64,000 nt of DNA from Pseudomonas fluorescens. GTDB lineage: Bacteria; Pseudomonadota; Gammaproteobacteria; Pseudomonadales; Pseudomonadaceae. The DNA lies in NCBI RefSeq assembly GCF_902497895.1, contig NZ_CABVHQ010000023.1, positions 22,267 through 86,266 on the forward strand, in the 5' to 3' direction. Positions 60,016 to 64,000 of the stretch are shown piece by piece. Position 1 is the stretch's first letter. The number at the start of each line of letters is the position of its first letter. A program made the translations under genes and the position numbers. A model generated the notes under the pieces. It was not told the origin of the DNA, made no database searches, and saw nothing but the letters and a program-made list of their open reading frames with translations.

Positions 60016-60352
60016 CGACGAGCTTCCCGTCATCCCAGGCAAACGCTACTTCACCATCGGTGAAGTCAGCGAGCTCTGCGCGGTAAAACCGCACGTGCTG
60101 CGCTACTGGGAACAGGAGTTTCCTCAACTCAACCCGGTCAAACGCCGCGGAAACCGCCGGTATTATCAGCGCCAGGATGTGCTGATGATCCGCCAGATCC
60201 GCGCGTTGCTGTACGACCAGGGGTTCACCATCGGCGGAGCGCGGCTGCGCCTTTCCGGTGACGAAGCCAAAGACGACACCACCCAATACAAGCAAATGAT
60301 CCGCCAGATGATCGCCGAACTGGAAGATGTTCTGGTGGTACTCAAGAAATAA
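59996..60352 (+). CDS. MerR-family regulator
   Basis: 118 aa from ATG 59996, overlapping the end of ihfA by 20 bp. The MerR winged helix is clear: [22 protein letters not shown], split here at residue 20 for length, then [13 protein letters not shown]. The short C-terminal part has no metal-binding cysteines, so the ligand is unknown. Always found here in pseudomonads. Confidence 0.92.
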   Translation: MLEPSHNDELPVIPGKRYFTIGEVSELCAVKPHVLRYWEQEFPQLNPVKRRGNRRYYQRQDVLMIRQIRALLYDQGFTIGGARLRLSGDEAKDDTTQYKQMIRQMIAELEDVLVVLKK

Positions 60353-60441
60353 ATTTCTGCGTTTAAATACTTTCAGTTTTCAAACGCTTGCGATATATTC
60401 TTGAGCATCCCTCGAGATGAGGGATGAGTTTCACGCCTAGT

Positions 60442-60518
60442 CGGGGCGTAGCGCAGTCCGGTAGCGCACTAGCATGGGGTGCTAGGGGTCGAGTGTTCGA
60501 ATCACTCCGTCCCGACCA
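60442..60518 (+). tRNA. tRNA-Pro(GGG)
   Basis: 77 nt including CCA. Acceptor CGGGGCG pairs with CGTCCCG, the anticodon stem CTAGC/GCTAG encloses the loop ATGGGGT with anticodon GGG, and the T arm has GTTCGAATC. Reads CCC and CCU. Confidence 0.97.
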
Positions 60519-60535
60519 TATTTTTCAATGACTTG

Positions 60536-60563
60536 GGTCGATCAGAAATGATCGGCCTTTTTC
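60536..60563 (+). terminator. terminator after tRNA-Pro
   Basis: GGTCGATCA pairs with TGATCGGCC around GAAA, a 9-bp stem with a run of T after it, 18 bp downstream of the tRNA. Confidence 0.85.
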
Positions 60564-60728
60564 ATTTTAGAGGCTTTGTGTTTTTGGTAGTGAATTGAGA
60601 ACGGCTAGCTGCGAAGCATTGATGAGTTAGTGCTTTGTACCCGAAACACTTTAAAACCCAAGTCATTCAGGAGTGTCCGAACGCTGGTGCGTCCATCGCA
60701 AGCAGCCCCCAGTTTCATGGAAAATCAG

Positions 60729-61058
60729 CTATGGGATAGGTTTGACTGACACCACGTCGAAGTACCTGAACTTCTTCTTTTTAGCCTCATTCTTCGCCTC
60801 GTATTCCGCGACAAGCGTACTCAACGTGTTCGCATCATAAATAAACACCTCTACTTCGCCTTCAAAGTCCTTGGTGACGTTTAGCATCACCCTGAGCTTC
60901 GGTGAGAGTGGTTTGGAGGTGGCACGGGTTTTTGTGCTCGGCTGCGGCTTTGCGAGAGCCACGGGCTTAGGTGTTTTCGACGGCGGCTGGGGATCGGGTT
61001 TATCTGAGAAGCCGAACAGCGCCTCGCGCATCTCGTCCTCAATGAGGGCTATGCTCAT
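60729..61058 (-). CDS. small unknown protein, paralogue of the gene at 25,803-26,105
   Basis: 109 aa from ATG 61058 (MSIALIEDEMREALFG...), with AGAGAAG 6-7 nt upstream; the frame is open to 61115. It has a proline- and lysine-rich linker, then the same C-terminal domain as the copy behind zorD: SPKLRVMLNVTKDFEGEVEV against SPKLRVVLHVTKEFEGDVEV, and DANTLSTL, ending VSVKPIP in both. Convergent to the tRNA gene. Function unknown. Confidence 0.75.
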   Translation of the reverse strand: MSIALIEDEMREALFGFSDKPDPQPPSKTPKPVALAKPQPSTKTRATSKPLSPKLRVMLNVTKDFEGEVEVFIYDANTLSTLVAEYEAKNEAKKKKFRYFDVVSVKPIP

Positions 61059-61317
61059 GTTGAACTTCTCTTGACTAAAATAAGAGGCGGGATCTTCAAC
61101 GCGTAAAGACAACATTACAAGCCCTAATACCGGTCATTGACCTACGTGCGATGGGATCGTTGTAAATCAAGGTTGTAGGAAGTTTCGCTGGTAGCCGTGA
61201 ACTTTATAAGCGAAGGCTGCTCATAACTCCGTTGCCCACCAAGGCAAATCCTGCAGCCCAGCCACGTGCCGTCCTGGCTCATGGCACACCAGCGGGGAAA
61301 TTTCACAGGGATGCGAA

Positions 61318-61925
61318 ATGAAAGTGTTTTCCCGGCCAAGGGAGTGTCTGGCCCATTTCGGCACGTTGCCCCCGCCTGTTAAAACCCTGCCACTGGCCCA
61401 TCACTGCTCGGTGATCGTGTTGTTGCTGGGCGCGTTCGGCAGTTTTGCCGTGCAGGCTGCCGATCCGCCCGTGCCCGCGCAGCAATTGCTGCAGCAGCAG
61501 GATCGCGAGCGGGCGTTGCGCGAGCAACTTGAGCCGGCACCGAATGTACGGCTGGAGTTGCCGCCGTCGTCATCCAAGGGCTCCTTGCTTGATAAACGTG
61601 AGTCACACTGTTTTCCGATCCGTCAGATCGTCCTGAACGGCGAATTGGCGCGGATTTTCAATGGGTACTGCGCAGTGCCGATCCCAAAAATGACCCGGCC
61701 ACAGGCCAATGCCAGGGAGCCCAGGGCATCAACCTGACGATGAAGCATATTCAGAACGCGATCATCGAGCGCGGGTTTGTCACCACACGCGTGTTGGCGC
61801 CGCCCCAAGACTTGAACAGCGGTGTGCTGCAACTGACGCTGATTCCGGGCCGTATCCATTCCATTCGCTTCGCCGAAGGCACCTCCACCCGGGCCAATGC
61901 CTGGAACGCCGCTTATTTAAGGAGA
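61318..61925 (+). pseudogene. TpsB (ShlB/FhaC-type) outer-membrane transporter gene, frameshifted and truncated
   Basis: A signal-peptide-like start, then the family's Q-rich region (AQQLLQQQDRERALREQL) and the first POTRA segment (CFPIRQIVLNGE). The frame breaks near 61,665-61,690; the next frame goes on with GINLTMKHIQNAIIERGFVT, VLAPPQDLNSG and HSIRFAEGTSTRANAW, all from the POTRA region. The sequence then stops matching at about 61,915. The whole beta-barrel is missing, so this is dead. It points to a lost two-partner secretion or contact-dependent inhibition locus. Confidence 0.85.
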
Positions 61926-61932
61926 ATCACCA

Positions 61933-62187
61933 GTGAAATATGCACTCTGCGCCGCCTTGCTGCTGACGTTAAGCGGTTGTGTAACGATGTCGGGTGACTA
62001 TGAAGTCACCGTCCAGGACGCCTCGGGCGTACCGATCAAAAAACTGGGCAAATACATCGCCCACGGCCATAACATCTATCCGATACGCAACGCCTTCTGC
62101 CTGAACGCGCCGGGTGGCACGGTGATCATCCGTGATATCGCCACGGGCAAGGAATTGAGCGGCGAAAGCCCGTATCACTGCCGCTAA
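61933..62187 (+). CDS. small lipoprotein, unknown
   Basis: 84 aa. GTG or ATG start near 61,933 with AAGGAG just upstream; lipobox TLSGC at residues 12-16. The mature part has two Cys (NAFCLNAPGG; YHCR) and looks like a small beta protein. It lies directly after the broken TpsB gene, where an extra gene of the secretion locus would be. Confidence 0.65.
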   Translation: MKYALCAALLLTLSGCVTMSGDYEVTVQDASGVPIKKLGKYIAHGHNIYPIRNAFCLNAPGGTVIIRDIATGKELSGESPYHCR

Positions 62188-62207
62188 GGCCAGTTGAAAG
62201 GATTTTC

Positions 62208-62756
62208 ATGAGAACTCTTCTGGTGGCAGGTATTGCCTTGGCCCTGAGCGGTTGCGGGAATATTTCCAATATTCGCGCCTATTCCACGCCCTACGTGGAA
62301 CCCACGGCTGGCGATACCGCCCGCTTGCGCGTCATCACCAACGGCATGGCACGGGGCGTACCGGGGCGTGATTGCATAGACTGGCGCGTTCCAGGTTCGG
62401 GGGTGATGGCCGTGGCCGAGTCGGGGTTTGCCGACCAAAATAATGGCCGCAGCCTGGGAATTCCGGCCAGTAATCGGCACATAGAGGCGCAACAGCTGGC
62501 GCGTACGGAACTGAAAGTGCCGGGGGATCAGCCCTTCACCGTAAACTTTCAAAGCGAGGGCAGTGTCTCCAGCGGTTATTCCTATAGCTGCCAGCAAACT
62601 TTTCGTTTCACCCCCAAAATCGGCCAGGATTATGAACTGATCCTGCTGGAAAGCGGCCAGTGCCTGGTGTCGTTGCAGCGTCTGGACCCTGGGGGAAAAT
62701 CCACTGCGGTCGCGCTGGAGAAGGCTCCGCTATGCAACGCGATGGACGCGTTCTAG
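62208..62756 (+). CDS. lipoprotein, unknown
   Basis: 182 aa with lipobox LALSGC. Mature part beta-rich, with a Cys pair (GRDCIDW; YSCQQTF; a later SGQCLVS). 20 bp after the previous lipoprotein gene and probably co-transcribed. No function assigned. Confidence 0.65.
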   Translation: MRTLLVAGIALALSGCGNISNIRAYSTPYVEPTAGDTARLRVITNGMARGVPGRDCIDWRVPGSGVMAVAESGFADQNNGRSLGIPASNRHIEAQQLARTELKVPGDQPFTVNFQSEGSVSSGYSYSCQQTFRFTPKIGQDYELILLESGQCLVSLQRLDPGGKSTAVALEKAPLCNAMDAF

Positions 62757-62774
62757 ATTTGCGGATGACCTAAC

Positions 62775-62840
62775 TGGTGGGCGAGTCCGGCTCCGGCAAA
62801 TCGGTCACCCCATGCTCAGCCTGCGCCTGCTGCCCGAGCG
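62775..62840 (+). pseudogene. remnant of oligopeptide-type ABC ATPase
   Basis: About 22 codons reading LVGESGSGKSVTPMLSLRLL, the Walker A region of the DppD/YejF type. There is no start, and the rest of the gene is gone. Confidence 0.7.
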
Positions 62841-63163
62841 CAATTACCGCATTTCAAGCACAGCCCCGCAAGCAGCCACCCAGCTGTTTGAAGGCGATTT
62901 CGGTGCTGTGAACGGTGGATGGAGTTGCCAACTGGGCCCAAGGCCCGGATGGATGTGAGCGCCCGAGGCGCGCTGCTCGACACAATTACTTGGGCAGTAA
63001 GAGCCAACTCCAGACTCGCTTTAGGGGGAGGAAGATTTACAATTTCGGATAAATCATATTGCTCAATCCAGCGTTTCATACCAAGCGCTGAAACCTTGTC
63101 GTGCGCGGCCAGATTTGGCTGACCATGACGCATCAAGATAATTTCTTTACCCACTGGGATCAC
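62816..63163 (-). pseudogene. histidine phosphatase family gene, N-terminal fragment
   Basis: Starts at ATG 63163. IILMRHGQP carries the RHG catalytic motif of the phosphoglycerate-mutase-like superfamily, and SSSAPRALTSI the second Arg region. After about residue 76 the frame runs into unrelated sequence that overlaps the ABC remnant. The late catalytic His is missing. Confidence 0.7.
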
Positions 63164-63396
63164 GTCCTTGAACTGCTACTGACCGAGTACATGGATTGCA
63201 CTCTGTGAATCGCGAAAAGAATGCTCGTGCCTGAGCAATCCTGGCTAACGGAGCGCAATAATAACTTATGCCCCTGCTCAACACATTGCGTTTAGCCGAA
63301 TTGGCCTTCATCAATGCCGCAGCACATCAACGCTTGCCGCTGCCATCGCGTTCCGGGAACGGCACCTATGAGTAAAGCGTGTCTAGGTGACTTCGC
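63164..63396. other. short decayed region before IS66 ends
   Basis: 233 bp with no gene I can support; a 35-codon open stretch after 63,269 has no family features. Confidence 0.4.
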
Positions 63397-63419
63397 CGGA
63401 CGCTTACCGTAAGCGTCCG
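63397..63419. repeat. abutting inverted IS66-type ends
   Basis: CGGACGCTTAC and GTAAGCGTCCG stand back to back with one base between. GTAAGCGTCCG is a form of the IS66 terminal inverted repeat (GTAA start). The right one opens the IS66 copy that begins here; the left one is the end of another copy or remnant. Confidence 0.65.
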
Positions 63420-63438
63420 CCCAACACACCTTGCATGG

Positions 63439-64000
63439 TTAAACGGGCTTCCATCTATGCGGCAGCAACTCGTCAATTTCACTCGCCCGCTGCGTCGGCA
63501 GGCGCGTGAGTACGTCCTTCAGATAGGCATACGGATCATGGCCGTTAAGCCGTGCCGACTGGATCAAACTCATGATCGCAGCCGCACGTTTGCCGCTGCG
63601 CAGTGACCCGGCGAACAGCCAGTTTGAACGCCCGAGAGCCCATGGCCGGATTTGATTTTCACACCAGTTATTGTCTATAGGTACCGCGCCGTCCTCAAGA
63701 TATCGAGTCAACGCAGTCCAGCGTTTAAGGCTGTAATCCAGGGCTTTGGCGATGGCCGACCCTTCGGGCACGAGTTCGCGCTGGGCGATCATCCAGGTGT
63801 GCAACGCATCGATTATCGGTGCCGCTTTTTCCTGCCGTATTCGGTGCCGCACGTCCGGCTCTAGCTCTTTTACTTCACGCTCTATTTCGTAAAGCGCGGC
63901 GATGTAATGCAGCGCTTTTTCGGCGATTTGGCTCTTGTTGGTCGCGTGCAGGTCGAAGAACTTGCGGCGAGCATGGGCCATGCAGCCGATCTCGGTGATG
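63439..64000 (-). mobile_element. IS66-family transposase TnpC, C-terminal part (runs off window)
   Basis: The frame is open to the window edge, so the gene starts outside. It has the IS66 landmarks MAHARRKFFD, then DNNWCENQIRPWALGRSNWL with the last acidic residue of the catalytic set, and the C-terminal domain ending ELLPHRWKP. An IS66 copy with its left end at 63,409. Confidence 0.92.

Noticed and set aside
60442..60518. tRNA-Pro as attachment site of an island on its right
   Set aside because: No copy of the tRNA 3' end and no integrase gene is visible within the remaining 3.4 kb; cannot be decided here.

Overview
The window is chromosomal DNA of a Pseudomonas, most likely the P. fluorescens group. 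The evidence is the block thrS-infC(AUU start)-rpmI-rplT-pheS-pheT-ihfA-merR-like-tRNA-Pro(GGG), a complete ribose operon with a LacI-type RbsR, a periplasmic glutaminase-asparaginase gene, an I78-type inhibitor lipoprotein and a CspA-type cold-shock gene. All species-level statements are inference from gene content and protein similarity as I recognise them; no search was run.

Positions 1 to about 42,483 are an accessory island. Its right end lies inside ansB (42,478-43,092, minus strand), which keeps about its first 200 codons and then runs into foreign sequence. Next to that junction is a tightly packed four-gene recombination module (36,638-42,409, all minus): a complete tyrosine recombinase, a 708-aa protein without a clear catalytic tetrad, a second 634-aa tyrosine-recombinase-like protein with a C-terminal cysteine cluster, and a 188-aa coiled-coil protein. 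The layout recalls Tn554 TnpABC and the gamma-mobile-trio (GMT) elements, which carry defence cargo. The left end of the island and the missing 3' half of ansB are not in the window.

The cargo, left to right: an unfinished coiled-coil gene; SOS-controlled umuDC (LexA box at 1,090-1,105) followed by two out-of-order umuC fragments; an HNH nuclease gene facing an unknown 378-aa gene; a five-gene type I restriction-modification operon (hsdM-hsdS-OLD-like ATPase-hsdR-YgjP-like metalloprotease, 6,709-16,215 minus); an unknown 157-aa gene; a type I Zorya operon (zorA-zorB-zorC-zorD, 17,599-25,774) whose zorA is coupled to a small upstream ORF; a run of small unknown genes, including an antitoxin gene with an internal stop; a three-gene ABC-3C system (29,313-33,010) followed by a 336-aa protein with a HEPN-like R-x4-H motif; and an IS21 remnant. 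This is a dense anti-phage defence island with at least three recognisable systems and several uncharacterised genes that could be further ones.

Positions 42.5-60.6 kb are core genome. The rbsBACRKD operon imports and phosphorylates ribose. It ends with an exported nucleoside hydrolase, which would release ribose from nucleosides in the periplasm for the same importer. A perfect palindrome upstream of rbsB is the likely RbsR operator. Small genes follow, then the translation block from thrS to tRNA-Pro.

Positions 60.6-64 kb, downstream of tRNA-Pro, are a second, decayed accessory stretch. It holds a paralogue of a small gene that sits behind zorD, a frameshifted and truncated TpsB (ShlB-type) transporter gene, two small lipoprotein genes, fragments of an oligopeptide ABC ATPase and of a histidine phosphatase, and an IS66 transposase that runs off the right edge.
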